A stretch of DNA of 64,000 nucleotides from Hominisplanchenecus faecis (GCF_020687205.1 NZ_JAJEQE010000008.1:22142-86141); one strand, 5' to 3'. Counted from the stretch's first letter, positions 33,962 through 44,138 are shown. Translations and numbers: made by a program. Notes: a model not told the origin generated them from the letters alone.

Positions 33962-34390
33962 TCACGCGTCCCCCTTCTTGTCTGCTTTCTGTGTCAGTAT
34001 ATCGATCGCCCCAGTAATCACTGCCGGCAGCGGTATGCCCATCAATCCGGCATTTTCGACGATTGAAATCAGTTCGTTGGCAATAAACCCGATGATCACT
34101 GCATCTCTAATGTAATCCACACCGATTGCCAAATCCAGCCGGTACGCCACCAGCACGAACAGCAGTGTCATGCATTTCCTGCACAGACCTTTCCAGCCTG
34201 TCCGACTTTCTAATGTCCCTGTTGACGTTTTCTTACTGTTGTGGAATACCCCGGCAACAATCAGACCGGATAAGTAGTCGATTGCCATGAAAATAATGAG
34301 CGTGTACAGTGCGGAATCCCATCCGCCAAAAAATGACGCAATCGCTCCACCGACTGCTCCTGTAATAGTACAAACCATTTCTTTTTTCAT
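33962..34390 (-). CDS. Phage holin (phage_holin_4_1-type)
   Basis: A 142-residue membrane protein with about three to four hydrophobic stretches, the conserved FMAIDYLSGLIVAGV and the ESRTGWKGLCRK loop of the toxin-secretion/phage-lysis holin family. It opens the membrane to release the endolysin. It precedes the RHH/ORF6N module, which separates it from the endolysin gene 1.2 kb downstream. The C-terminus is charged (QKADKKGDA). Confidence 0.92.
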   Translation of the reverse strand: MKKEMVCTITGAVGGAIASFFGGWDSALYTLIIFMAIDYLSGLIVAGVFHNSKKTSTGTLESRTGWKGLCRKCMTLLFVLVAYRLDLAIGVDYIRDAVIIGFIANELISIVENAGLMGIPLPAVITGAIDILTQKADKKGDA

Positions 34391-34411
34391 GTTTCGTTTC
34401 CTTTCTTGCTG

Positions 34412-35074
34412 TTATAATCTTAATTTGCTGATGGCAATATTTCCAGCAACATAATTTTCTGTAGTAACCAGCAACAGATTGTATCCTTGTGGTATAGTCA
34501 CATAATAATCATGCATTCCCTCTTCCAGAGTTACATCCAATCCCCGGAAATCTGAATAGGAACTGTCCGTTCCGGAACCACTTGCAACAGCAATGATATT
34601 TTCTGTGTCCTGTTCAGCATTCATTACATAGACTGTTATTCTGTATGTACTACCAGGTGTTGCACTGATTTTTGTGTTCTGATAATAATATCCCCTACTA
34701 GGAGATGCCGGCATAGAGGTAAGTATTGACGTTGTTGGATGTTTATACCATCTGCAATCTTTTAATGCATTTATTGTTGCTGCTTCTACTGTTTCGAAAA
34801 TACCGGCTGTTACGATTGCGATTTTATCTTCCAAGTTTTGGATACTTTTTGTTAACTGATTTTCCAGATCCTGGATTTTGGTACTCGATTCCTTTTCCTT
34901 TTTCTCCAGATTCTGTATTTCTGTTGCGAACTCTTGTTCTGCCTTTTCTCGATTGCTGCATTCTGCTTTGATATTCTCATCGCACCCTGCAATCCCATCA
35001 TGGATTGCCTGCCGGACATCACGCCCGTAAACTGCCGCCAGTATCTTTTTTAAGTTCTCTGTAATACTTGCCAT
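34412..35074 (-). CDS. Phage structural protein with coiled coil, probably baseplate or fibre
   Basis: A 220-residue protein. The N-terminus (MASITENLKKILAAVYGRDVRQAIHDGI) is the motif often seen in baseplate upper or fibre proteins of siphophages. Residues about 45-95 form a coiled coil rich in Glu and Lys. The C-terminal half looks like a beta-sandwich carbohydrate-binding module (YRITVYVMNAEQDTEN). The ATG follows GGAGGG. Function inferred from position after the tail genes. Confidence 0.65.
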   Translation of the reverse strand: MASITENLKKILAAVYGRDVRQAIHDGIAGCDENIKAECSNREKAEQEFATEIQNLEKKEKESSTKIQDLENQLTKSIQNLEDKIAIVTAGIFETVEAATINALKDCRWYKHPTTSILTSMPASPSRGYYYQNTKISATPGSTYRITVYVMNAEQDTENIIAVASGSGTDSSYSDFRGLDVTLEEGMHDYYVTIPQGYNLLLVTTENYVAGNIAISKLRL

Positions 35075-35084
35075 TTTCACCCTC

Positions 35085-35855
35085 CTATTTCAGTTTCAAC
35101 CCTTCAATACGCTTGATACTTACCTGGTTCACTGTCCAACCGGATCCAATATTGCGGACATATACACCCACTTTATTGTTGCTGGTATCCCATTTCAACT
35201 GAACACGAGCATTATAGGATGCTGTAAGATACAGAGTAATTACTGTCTCTGCCGGATTGCTCCTGTTAAGTGTAACCCAGCCTTTCTGGCCATCCACAAT
35301 TTCCAGCCATACACGAATTTCATCATAATTCGCCAGGGAACTGATTGCTGAAGAATAGTACCAGCTTCCTGTTGCTGATGGAGTTACTGCTGTTGTTGAC
35401 AGAACCACTGCTGCATCAATATCCCCGACCACGTACCAATACGATCCGCTGTACACCAGCTCCAATACTGCATACTGTTTGATCAGGTTTGCCGGTATCG
35501 CACTGTTTCTGTACTGGATCGCTTTCGCTCCGGTACTGTTGACATTCAGTGTAGGATTGCCGGCCGTGTTCGCATAGCTGAACCGCACGAACACTCTTGC
35601 ACCAGCTGTCAGCTTGAAGTTCGACAGGCTGACCGTCTTTGCGGCGGTCGATCCTGTCGTATAACACACGGCATAATGGGCAATGTCAGTCGTACCATTG
35701 AAATTAACGCCATCTATTGCCCGTGTTGTCTGGAGTTTTGTAGCTGTTCCTGCATTTCCTGTAATCGTTGTCGGTGTTCCTCCGCCATTGGCATCCACAT
35801 AACTTTTCACTTTCTTCCATAACTCAGTAAGCCCCGTCTTATCTAGATATGCCAT
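35085..35855 (-). CDS. Putative tail fibre protein
   Basis: A 256-residue protein. The first 20 residues (LDKTGLTELWKKVKSYVD) match the N-terminus of the next upstream fibre gene (LDTAGLTYLWGKIKDAL), suggesting a shared docking motif. The middle repeats Gly/Thr/Asn-rich strands (TITGNAGTATKLQTTRAIDGV) as in phage fibres. The C-terminal region is probably receptor-binding. No enzymatic motif seen. Confidence 0.65.
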   Translation of the reverse strand: MAYLDKTGLTELWKKVKSYVDANGGGTPTTITGNAGTATKLQTTRAIDGVNFNGTTDIAHYAVCYTTGSTAAKTVSLSNFKLTAGARVFVRFSYANTAGNPTLNVNSTGAKAIQYRNSAIPANLIKQYAVLELVYSGSYWYVVGDIDAAVVLSTTAVTPSATGSWYYSSAISSLANYDEIRVWLEIVDGQKGWVTLNRSNPAETVITLYLTASYNARVQLKWDTSNNKVGVYVRNIGSGWTVNQVSIKRIEGLKLK

Positions 35856-35882
35856 GTTCCTTCCTCCTTATATCAATTCACT

Positions 35883-36713
35883 TTACACGCAGATTGCATC
35901 AATTTCGGCATTGGTAAGTGCATCGACCACAAACAATCCGCCCAGTGCATCCCATGCCTTGCCGTCCCACGCCACGTTGGTACCTGCCGGGCCGTAGTCA
36001 GATGCTGCTTCCAGGTTGTATACGTCACCGGCAACCTGCCCTGTAGTCGGCAGTTTTGTTGCATCTGCCAGGGAACCCTTGTACTTATACACGCCTGTAA
36101 TGTCGGATTTCTTCGCATAGATACCAGATAAATCTGCCTCTGTTGGCAAATCATTTAGTTTTGAAAACATCGCTGGAGGCATGAGACCCATATTACCAGT
36201 AGTTGCAACTGGAATATTTGCTTTTACGGTACTTCCTGCAAAAGTGAGACCAACAGATGCTTGCGTGTAATCTTCCTCAGCATAGGCCATTGTCATGGCT
36301 TCCCATGTTCCTTTACCGCTCAGAAGTTTACCCGTATCGCCTTTCGCCGGTGCCGGTACCAGTCCGTGTGTACCTGCCGCATTAGCTGTTGCACCCTTGA
36401 AGTCAGAGTAGGTCGTGTTTGATGCCGGGATGCCTAAGCCTGTGATATCTGTCTTAGTAACTGGTGTCGTACCAGATACGTGTCCGGCTGCATCCACGGT
36501 CACTTTGTACAGTCCGTTTGTTTTCGCCGTATAACTCGGATGCACATATTTGTTCGCACCGGTTTCGATTCCTGTCAGTTTGTTCTTCTCTGCTGTCGTG
36601 TAATCGTTCGTAGACAGTCCTTTACCGCTTACTTTGTCTACTTTCTCAAACAGTGCGTCCTTGATCTTGCCCCAAAGATAAGTTAATCCCGCTGTATCCA
36701 AAAATTTTGCCAT
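35883..36713 (-). CDS. Putative tail fibre protein with C-terminal TNxxIDxIC motif
   Basis: A 276-residue protein sharing the LDxxGLTxLWxKIK start with the next fibre protein. It has fibre-like repeats (TTAEKNKLTGIETGANKYVHP) found in many siphophage fibres. The last residues, ALTNAEIDAICV, are nearly the same as the end of the upstream tail protein (AITNRQIDEICIYS). It probably helps bind the host surface. Confidence 0.7.
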   Translation of the reverse strand: MAKFLDTAGLTYLWGKIKDALFEKVDKVSGKGLSTNDYTTAEKNKLTGIETGANKYVHPSYTAKTNGLYKVTVDAAGHVSGTTPVTKTDITGLGIPASNTTYSDFKGATANAAGTHGLVPAPAKGDTGKLLSGKGTWEAMTMAYAEEDYTQASVGLTFAGSTVKANIPVATTGNMGLMPPAMFSKLNDLPTEADLSGIYAKKSDITGVYKYKGSLADATKLPTTGQVAGDVYNLEAASDYGPAGTNVAWDGKAWDALGGLFVVDALTNAEIDAICV

Positions 36714-36733
36714 AATGTTTTTCTTCCTTTCTT

Positions 36734-37903
36734 TTAACTGTAAATGCAGATCTCATCAATCTGCCTATTCGTTATCGCCGTTACTGTTGTATACTTCACA
36801 CGCCCCTGCCCTGCCTGTAGCTGTTGCTGTGTGTATGTTAATGCCGTACCGCCAAGCGTGACCTTGCTGTTTGCCGGTTTTAACAGGTCTGTCACCTTCT
36901 TCGTGATCTGCAGCTGCTGCTGTATGTTGTACGTGGGTGCTGCACAAAAAACCTTTTCACCAATCTTCAGCATATCCACATCATAACCGGCATCCGACAG
37001 GTCGATTGCAGATAATTCTGTTACCAGATTTGCCCCGTTGATCTTTTTAAACGCCTTTTCGCCTTCTTCTTTCAGCTTCGTGGGGTTCTGTATTTCGGAA
37101 AACTCTACGGTCTTCGTGATGATACCGTATTCTTTCACGGCTGCTGCGTCTTCCAGGTAATCCTTGCCACCGTTTACATTTGCGATCGTGACCGGCCATT
37201 CGTTGTTTGACGTCGATGACCCGAGCGGGATCAGACGTGTCGCAAGGTCATCCGTCTTGACGTTCTTGGTAACATCAATTATATTCTGCCCCTGCCGTAT
37301 ATCCTGGCCGCCTGCCTGTTCATATTCTGCCAGGTAATCAATATAGTGCACACCGCCGACGGTTCGTGTTCGGATATACCCGCCGCTTTCTGCGACGAGT
37401 TCATCCATTATGTCCCTCGTGGTGCTGTAATCGTTCCGCTCCCGGTCTGCCGCTTCCCCGGTAATAGTCACCTGACCGATCAGGAACTGCTTGAAATCAT
37501 CCACCTGTTCGTTGTGCTTCTTAACCAGCCACTTGAAATAATTTCCTGGCGTTGTCTTTCCCGGTACATCCGTGCCAGTCTTGTGGAATGGACGGATGAT
37601 GCTGTCCTGAAAAAATACCAGGTCGCCTTCTGTCTGGATCTCCATCTCAATGTTCCTGTCTTCGACGGTGTTCATCACAACGCCCCGGTAGATCGTCTTC
37701 TCACTGCCCGTCAGGCCGAACCGGATTACTTCCAGCATGGACTTTCGTCGCAGGACGGATGCCGCAAGCGGATGGTCCAGGACGATCGAAACATCACAGG
37801 AGCCGTTTTTGTTGACTTCCTGAGTCAGTGCCCCTTCCGTAATGCAGCGGCCTCTTATCCACGGATGGTACAGGTTGGAACCATCCAGCGTGATCTTATA
37901 CAT
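36734..37903 (-). CDS. Prophage tail protein, Tal/Gp37-like
   Basis: A 389-residue baseplate-hub protein. The N-terminal two-thirds follow the siphovirus Gp37-like/prophage_tail fold (LDGSNLYHPW, GYIRTRTVGGVHYIDYLAEY, TKNVKTDDLATRLIPLG). Many homologues carry a C-terminal peptidase or fibre. This one ends at the hub and has only a short tail with AITNRQIDEIC. It starts one base into the preceding Dit stop codon, so the two are coupled. Confidence 0.85.
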   Translation of the reverse strand: MYKITLDGSNLYHPWIRGRCITEGALTQEVNKNGSCDVSIVLDHPLAASVLRRKSMLEVIRFGLTGSEKTIYRGVVMNTVEDRNIEMEIQTEGDLVFFQDSIIRPFHKTGTDVPGKTTPGNYFKWLVKKHNEQVDDFKQFLIGQVTITGEAADRERNDYSTTRDIMDELVAESGGYIRTRTVGGVHYIDYLAEYEQAGGQDIRQGQNIIDVTKNVKTDDLATRLIPLGSSTSNNEWPVTIANVNGGKDYLEDAAAVKEYGIITKTVEFSEIQNPTKLKEEGEKAFKKINGANLVTELSAIDLSDAGYDVDMLKIGEKVFCAAPTYNIQQQLQITKKVTDLLKPANSKVTLGGTALTYTQQQLQAGQGRVKYTTVTAITNRQIDEICIYS

Positions 37904-38589
37904 TAGAACCTGCCCCCTCTGTATTCTACGGAAACCGTGCCGCCATCCCCTTCGAACTGCATGGTATGGCTGCCCTCTGTGATCAGGATATCAGGCACCG
38001 TGCTGTACCCTTTTGGGATCTGGTAGCTTTTTCCGTCATATGTCACTGTGACCGCCGCCGAAGCTTCAAAAACACACCCCGTCGGCATCACATCCCCTAC
38101 GACCGTGATTTCACCCGGTACCGGGATGTTTTTATAGTCTCTGATGATATCCGTTTCAAAATTAAAGCTGTCCCATTCCCAGTCATCCAGTGACGTTTTC
38201 CGTGCCAGCTTGTACGGCTCTGCATCCAGTGTGACTACGATCTGGCTGTAATGCTGGTTGAGCTTGCTGCTGTCCACGCTTACCCTGGCATCGTAATAAT
38301 AGCCGTCATCCCCGAAGATGACCGGGAGCCGCCTGCCGTGCAGTTTCCCACGGATGTCACTGGCTTTTGACAGCCATGTGCTGTAAGTGCCGTCCTTGAA
38401 GTCGAACGTCAGCTTATGTGTTGCATTGTCGTACACTGGGAAACCGGTAATGGCTTCCGTCAAGTCCAGTGCACCGTTCCTGCCGGGGATGGTCACGGTA
38501 CTTTTCCGGACGGACGGCGTACCAAGATCCACACCCAACAGTTTCAGCCCAAAATCGCCCATTTTATACTTTCCGATCTGTACATCCAT
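37903..38589 (-). CDS. Distal tail protein (Dit)
   Basis: A 228-residue siphovirus tail component family (Sipho_tail) that forms the ring at the tail tip. The N-terminal part contains VTIPGRNGALDLTEAITG and LRGKLHGRRLPVIF-like features typical of Dit. The C-terminal galectin-like part is present. It overlaps the tape-measure stop codon and the next gene by one base each, as expected in a tightly packed tail operon. Confidence 0.88.
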   Translation of the reverse strand: MDVQIGKYKMGDFGLKLLGVDLGTPSVRKSTVTIPGRNGALDLTEAITGFPVYDNATHKLTFDFKDGTYSTWLSKASDIRGKLHGRRLPVIFGDDGYYYDARVSVDSSKLNQHYSQIVVTLDAEPYKLARKTSLDDWEWDSFNFETDIIRDYKNIPVPGEITVVGDVMPTGCVFEASAAVTVTYDGKSYQIPKGYSTVPDILITEGSHTMQFEGDGGTVSVEYRGGRF

Positions 38590-41500
38590 CAGCTTCCCCT
38601 CCTCTGCCGGTTCCGTATTGTGTTCATGTTTTCATTGACGTAGGGTGTGACCGCCTTGCCCACCGTCCTTCCATCCAGGTCGACCGTGGTATGCAGCTCT
38701 GCCTGTAACTGTATTGTCTGGTTGCTTGCCGCTTCTAATAATTTCCCTATCGATGCATTGCCTGCATTTGAAACGGTTATGGAATTGCCTAATTGATTAA
38801 CCATCTGCTCGAACCGGTCCAGGGATGCCAACAGCTTCGGATCCAGCTTTTGTAATGCTGCCTTTTTCTGTTCAGTATCCTCGAATGGTGTCGGGAGTGC
38901 TTCCAGTACTTTGCCCACCTCAGACAGTCGTCCTTTTTTTGCCAGCTTCTGCATTTTTTTCTTACTTGCCGCATTTGCTTTCAGGGTTTCCAGATCCAGC
39001 TCAGAATCATCGGTGCCCTTTGCCTTCTTTTTCTTTGCCGTTGTCTTGCCCGAAGTTGTGGTGCCCTTTGCATTTGTTGACGTTTTCGTGCTTTTCGCGG
39101 ATTTATTTGATTTTCCAAGCCCAAACGCTTTTTTAAACGCTTCGATCATATCCTTTGCAATGCCCCGCATGGATTTTTTCAGCGTTTCTTTTTCGCCATT
39201 CAGACTCTTGATCAGGCTCTTGGCTATCTTCTTTCCGGCTTCTTCGGTTGCTTCCTGTGCGGTCTTGGCTGCCTCTTCCACTTCTTTCGTCCATCCGGCT
39301 TTTGTGTCTGTCAGACGCTGTTCGAAAAATTCCTTGCTGTAGGTTTCGGACGAACCCTGCAGCTGTTCCCATTTCTTCTTGTACGCCTCCAGCTCCTCTT
39401 CCGACATCGCATTCAGGTGCTCCACGAAGTTGTCTGCCTCGTTCAGGTCCATGCCGAGGATCTGATCCATCAGGCTTTTCGGTATCTTGTCCCTGAGCTT
39501 TTTCATCCCCTCCTGGTACCGCTCGACTTGTGTCAGCTGGGTGTCCAGGTCGTACATATTGGCCGGCTCTGACATCTTCTTTTTCATGTCGTCCCGAAAT
39601 GAGATGATCTTGTCGTAAGCTTTCTGGTACTTGTCTGCGATCTCGTCCAGCTTCTTGTCTAAGTCGTCTTCGATCTTACTGTAAGCTTTCTCTGTCCCTT
39701 CTTTCAGGGCATCCATGAACGTTGATGTGTATTTGTTGGCATAGTTCTTGATCTTTTTGGCGTTTTTCCGGAGCTTTTTTGCTTCTTCCTGGAGCTTTTT
39801 CTTCTGCGTTGCATCCGTGGTGTTGCCCGCCTCTGTTTTCTTGTCTTCGGCCAGTTTTTCGTATTTTTTTACAACCTTATCCACATAGCCGTCAATCTTG
39901 TTATCCAGCTTGGAAACCAGGAGTTCCTGACGCTTGTCAAGCCCGCTGGTGATGGATTCCATGATCGCAGACGCCGCATCAGAATAACCGCCCTTTGCTG
40001 CATCCACTTCACCGGCAGCCTTGACGGCTTCCTCGGACATCTTTTTCATGGTCTTTTTCAGCTTCGGGACTTCGGCTTCAATGCCCTTGATCACACCGCC
40101 GACGATGTGCTTGCCGATCTCATCCTTGAAAACCTTTGATGGGGAATGGATGCCCAGTTCGTCTTTGGCGGCATCCACAGACACTTTGGCGAGGTCTCTG
40201 GCACTCTTCTCAACATCTCCGCTACCTTCATCAATGCCGACTGCCATACCGGCCGCCAGCATCTCACCAACTTCGTCACGCATGACACGGGACGGGGATT
40301 TTATGTTGCCTTCCTTTTTTGCCCCGGCAACTGCATTTCTGACCGCTGCCCTTGCAGCTTCTTCGACTGCCGGGGAATTGGCTGTCATACCGGCAACGGT
40401 TCCACGCATAAGGTTCGCACCAACGTTATAGAACCCGTTGTAATATCCCAGTGCTGCGTCTTCCGCTTTCCGGATGGAACTGCTCGCCGCCTGTGACACC
40501 TGTCCGGAATTCTGCTGGATTCCGTCCGCGGTTGCTTTCTGCGACTCTTTTCCGGCTTCCTCTCCGCCTTTTTTAGCCGCCTCCGTAACTTCTTTCTGGC
40601 CGGATTCGATCCCGCTTTTTGCCTTTTCTGTATGTTCCTTGCCGCTCTTCTCTCCGACTTCGCCTGCTTTCTGGGCAATTTCCTGCCCTGCATTCTCCCA
40701 GTTCGCAGATATCGCTGACAGTTCCTCTGTAGATGCCTCCACTGCTTCGCCACTTGTCGCCGAAAAACTCCGTGCATATTCTTCTAACTGTGGTTTTGTC
40801 ATTTCCGTACATGCTTTGACGAGATTTGCACTCTGCGGCCCCAACTCTAACAAGTGGTCATACAATTCTTTGGTCATACCGTCACCGGCACGGCCTGCGA
40901 GGGTTTTCATATTCTGAACCCACTGATTCGCAGCATTTTCTGAGCTGTGCATATGTTTTATTATATCTTCAGCAGAAATTTCTTTGTCGCCTGAAAATTC
41001 CTCATACTCATTCACAATGCCTTTCAGGCTGTTCTGGATGGACGTTTTCATGTCCTCATAGGCTTGTTTGACCTCATCGGACATTTCTGTTGCGGAGTCT
41101 GATACGCCCTGGTTTGATTCTTCAACAGCGGTTTTATACTCGTAAGCTTTCTCCGCTATTTTGTTGTATCTTTCATCTGCTTCCGAAGTTGTCCCCTGTA
41201 AGCCGGCAACGACTTCTTTTTGTTCTTTTATCTGGCCGTTCAGGGCGTTCAGCTGCAATGCATATTTGTCAACCGGTTCACCGGCTGCTGCGTAACTGCT
41301 CGCCATTTCCTGCACGGATTCTGTGCCGTCCTGTATCGCAGCGTTATGTTCGTTAATCTTCTTTACTGCCTGTGACCGCAGGTCGTTGAGCACTTCTTCC
41401 GCTTCTGACAGCTGGATCTGTGCCTCTGCCAGATCAGAAGCCGCCTTGTTTGCTTGTTCCTGATAAGCATTTGCAAGTGCCTGCTGCTTCATGGAATCGA

Positions 41501-43550
41501 TCACGGCATCCACTGCGGATTTCTCCCTGTTCAGTGCCCCGGTTGTTTCATCAACGGAAAGTCCAAGCTTCGGCATGGCTCCGTTGAGCTGGTCGACGAT
41601 CGTGTTCATCTGTGCTTTGTCTGAGGCTGTTTTATTTGTTTTATCCGCCAGCTCGTAGAGTTTGTCCGCAAGGTTCTGGTAGGTAGCCGCTTCTGTTTTC
41701 GCACTTTTGATGCTTTCTTTTCTCTCTTTCGCATGCTCTTCCATGCTGTCTTTCAGCTCATCGTAGGAATCCTTGCACTGCTCGATCGCCTTCCGGTTCT
41801 TTACTGACTCCGATGTCCGGTCTTTCATGACCGCACCGAATGCCACGGCCGCCGCTGTAAGGGCTGTAAGGGCTACTGCTACCGCACCGACTGGATTTGC
41901 AAGGAGTGCCGCTGAAAACTTCGTAAATGCTGTTGTAACCTGTTGAACAACCAGTAACCCGACCAGTGCTGCTGCCAGTACTGCAAGGGCTGCTGCCAGT
42001 GCCGTGACTGCCGCCACTACTTCCGGGTGTTCCTTGACGAACTCCGTTGCCCATTCCATCGCATCTGCCCCGCTCTGCTGGAGTTCCATCAGCACCGGTG
42101 CAAGCTCATCACCGATCGCTATTTTCAGGTTCTCAGTGGCGTTCTGGAAACGCTGCTGGGCAAATTCTCCGGTTGCCGACATCTTATCGAACGCCGCTGT
42201 AGCCGCCCCGGTGCTTCCTTCCATGGACTGCACCAGACTGTTGTATTTGGATGTTCCACTGTTCAGGATGGATAACATACCAACGCCGGCCTCGGAACTC
42301 GACCACATGTTGTTGAATGCGGTCGTGTCACCGTCCACGCTGTCCGCCAGTACCTGCAAAACATCCCCGAGGGAATTGCCCTCTGCCATAAGTTCGGCGA
42401 AGGTCTTGCCGGTTTTCTTCTTGAGCGTTGAGCCAACAACAGAACTTGTGCTCCCAAGTTCGTTCAGGGCCGCCTTGACGTAGGTCGTCGCCTGGGCGGT
42501 CTGTGTACCGTTGGCCGTCAGCAGTGCATAACTTGCCGACAGGTCTTCCAGATCCATGTTGTACGCCGCCGCCAGCGGGATGACCATGCCCATGCTGGCA
42601 CCTAACTGTGCAACGGATGTCTTACCTAAGTTCTGTGTCGTGATCAGGACGTCTGAAATCTTCGCCGCGTCATCCGCTGACATACCATAAGCGTTGATGG
42701 CGGTCGTCAGGATGTCCACGGCGGTCGTGGTGTCGGAAAACCCACCGACAGCCAGCTTGTTCGCCGTGCCGACAAAATCCACCGCACTTTCGGTCGCTAC
42801 CGATGCAGAAATGGCCTGGTAGGTCGCTTCTGCCAGTTCCCCGACACTCTTGCCGGTTTCACTGGACAATGCCAGGATCTCATTCCGCATATCACCGAGC
42901 GGCTTCTGCGACTCATCTGCAATCGTGCCAACCTTGGCCATCGCCGTTTCGAACTCCATGCTTGCCTGCGTGCAGCCCATGAGTGCGTCCGTGATCGCTT
43001 TCACGGATGCCGTCACCCCGGCAGCTACCAGGGCCTGTGCAAGGGCATCAATAGCTGTACTTGCCTGGTCTGTCCCTTCCTCGAACCCGTCCCCGATGCT
43101 GTCGCCTATGTCAGAGGCACTGTCTCCCACGTCTTTTGCCGCATCCGAAACGCTGTCCACAACGTCCGACATGGCATCCTCTACTGCTTCCGCTGCACTC
43201 TCGCCTGCTTCTTCCACAGATTCCACAATGTTGTCCACAGCGTCCTGCACGGACTCTGCGGCATCCTGTCCGGCATCTTCCGCCGCATCTGTAACCGCAT
43301 CCGCCGCATCTTCTGCTGCCTCCTGCACATCTTCCAGTGCATTTTCCACCTGCTTTGCCGCTTTTTCTGCGTCTTTCCCTGCTTCCTCTGCCGCCTGGGA
43401 AACGGCCTGCTCTGCCTGTTTTGCTGCGTCCTGTGCATCGGAGGCAGTCTGCTGCGTTGCCCCTTTGGCTGCCTGCTCGATCCGCTTCAGGCCTTTCTGA
43501 AATCCACTTTCGTCGATCTCAGTATCAAATCTTAATGTTCCGTCTGCCAT
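38589..43550 (-). CDS. Tail tape measure protein
   Basis: A 1653-residue protein, the largest in the prophage, which sets tail length and is ejected during infection. Residues about 20-165 are an unusual Ala/Asp/Glu-rich helical stretch with repeated AxDA units. The TP901-type tape-measure core follows (about 175-520: MEFETAMAKVGTIADES, LSSETGKSVGELAEATYQA, GMVIPLAAAYNMDLEDLSA). There are hydrophobic segments near 525-595, long coiled coils, and repeated IKSPSRVMRDEVGEMLAAGM units near 1110-1180. No lysozyme or peptidase motif was noted. At roughly 1.5 Å per residue, the tail would be near 250 nm or shorter. Confidence 0.94.
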   Translation of the reverse strand: MADGTLRFDTEIDESGFQKGLKRIEQAAKGATQQTASDAQDAAKQAEQAVSQAAEEAGKDAEKAAKQVENALEDVQEAAEDAADAVTDAAEDAGQDAAESVQDAVDNIVESVEEAGESAAEAVEDAMSDVVDSVSDAAKDVGDSASDIGDSIGDGFEEGTDQASTAIDALAQALVAAGVTASVKAITDALMGCTQASMEFETAMAKVGTIADESQKPLGDMRNEILALSSETGKSVGELAEATYQAISASVATESAVDFVGTANKLAVGGFSDTTTAVDILTTAINAYGMSADDAAKISDVLITTQNLGKTSVAQLGASMGMVIPLAAAYNMDLEDLSASYALLTANGTQTAQATTYVKAALNELGSTSSVVGSTLKKKTGKTFAELMAEGNSLGDVLQVLADSVDGDTTAFNNMWSSSEAGVGMLSILNSGTSKYNSLVQSMEGSTGAATAAFDKMSATGEFAQQRFQNATENLKIAIGDELAPVLMELQQSGADAMEWATEFVKEHPEVVAAVTALAAALAVLAAALVGLLVVQQVTTAFTKFSAALLANPVGAVAVALTALTAAAVAFGAVMKDRTSESVKNRKAIEQCKDSYDELKDSMEEHAKERKESIKSAKTEAATYQNLADKLYELADKTNKTASDKAQMNTIVDQLNGAMPKLGLSVDETTGALNREKSAVDAVIDSMKQQALANAYQEQANKAASDLAEAQIQLSEAEEVLNDLRSQAVKKINEHNAAIQDGTESVQEMASSYAAAGEPVDKYALQLNALNGQIKEQKEVVAGLQGTTSEADERYNKIAEKAYEYKTAVEESNQGVSDSATEMSDEVKQAYEDMKTSIQNSLKGIVNEYEEFSGDKEISAEDIIKHMHSSENAANQWVQNMKTLAGRAGDGMTKELYDHLLELGPQSANLVKACTEMTKPQLEEYARSFSATSGEAVEASTEELSAISANWENAGQEIAQKAGEVGEKSGKEHTEKAKSGIESGQKEVTEAAKKGGEEAGKESQKATADGIQQNSGQVSQAASSSIRKAEDAALGYYNGFYNVGANLMRGTVAGMTANSPAVEEAARAAVRNAVAGAKKEGNIKSPSRVMRDEVGEMLAAGMAVGIDEGSGDVEKSARDLAKVSVDAAKDELGIHSPSKVFKDEIGKHIVGGVIKGIEAEVPKLKKTMKKMSEEAVKAAGEVDAAKGGYSDAASAIMESITSGLDKRQELLVSKLDNKIDGYVDKVVKKYEKLAEDKKTEAGNTTDATQKKKLQEEAKKLRKNAKKIKNYANKYTSTFMDALKEGTEKAYSKIEDDLDKKLDEIADKYQKAYDKIISFRDDMKKKMSEPANMYDLDTQLTQVERYQEGMKKLRDKIPKSLMDQILGMDLNEADNFVEHLNAMSEEELEAYKKKWEQLQGSSETYSKEFFEQRLTDTKAGWTKEVEEAAKTAQEATEEAGKKIAKSLIKSLNGEKETLKKSMRGIAKDMIEAFKKAFGLGKSNKSAKSTKTSTNAKGTTTSGKTTAKKKKAKGTDDSELDLETLKANAASKKKMQKLAKKGRLSEVGKVLEALPTPFEDTEQKKAALQKLDPKLLASLDRFEQMVNQLGNSITVSNAGNASIGKLLEAASNQTIQLQAELHTTVDLDGRTVGKAVTPYVNENMNTIRNRQRRGS

Positions 43551-43571
43551 TTCCTGCCTCCCATCTTCTTA

Positions 43572-44138
43572 TCAATCGCCCCACATCGCAGCTGCGAACA
43601 GGTCGCCGATCTGTTCCTCATCCCGCTCGTCTTCCAGGGATATTGCCCGCTGGATCTTCTGGATCCGCTGGCGTTCCTGTTTGTCCCTGATCTTTCCGGC
43701 ATCGATCGAACGGTAGCCGATGCGGGTTTTCGTGCCGGAATCATCTGGCAGGCCTTCCAGCAGCATCTGGAACTTCTGCCAGTGCAGATATTTACAAGCC
43801 AGCAGGTCAATGCCGTAATAGTTCCGGAAATCGCTGACGATATACGGTGCATCCTTCTCATAGCTGAACGTCTGCTTTCCACTGCCTTCACGCTCTTTTT
43901 CCTTTTCTGCTGACCGGATGCCGGCAATGAAATCCGTGACTGCCTGGACGGCCCCCTGGATGTCCGGCGGAATCTCTTTTTTGTATAACCGCAGGATCAG
44001 AAAGAGCCGGCTGCCCGGCTCCCCTGCCTGCTTCACTTCCCCGATCAGCTTCAGCACTGCCCGGAAGTCCGTCTTGACCGGGTACAGGACGTCCCCAACC
44101 TCAACGCTTTTCGGCAGTGGTTCATATAATGGGTTCAC
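43572..44138 (-). CDS. Gp15-family tail assembly protein
   Basis: A 188-residue member of the bacteriophage Gp15 family (PF06854-like). It has EVGDVLYPVKTDFRAVLKLIG at the start and YYGIDLLACKYLHWQKFQMLLEGLP in the middle. The position between the tail tube and tape measure suggests the role of tail assembly chaperone. The start codon is GTG, shortly after the tail-tube stop. No frameshifted second chaperone was seen. Confidence 0.82.
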   Translation of the reverse strand: MNPLYEPLPKSVEVGDVLYPVKTDFRAVLKLIGEVKQAGEPGSRLFLILRLYKKEIPPDIQGAVQAVTDFIAGIRSAEKEKEREGSGKQTFSYEKDAPYIVSDFRNYYGIDLLACKYLHWQKFQMLLEGLPDDSGTKTRIGYRSIDAGKIRDKQERQRIQKIQRAISLEDERDEEQIGDLFAAAMWGD

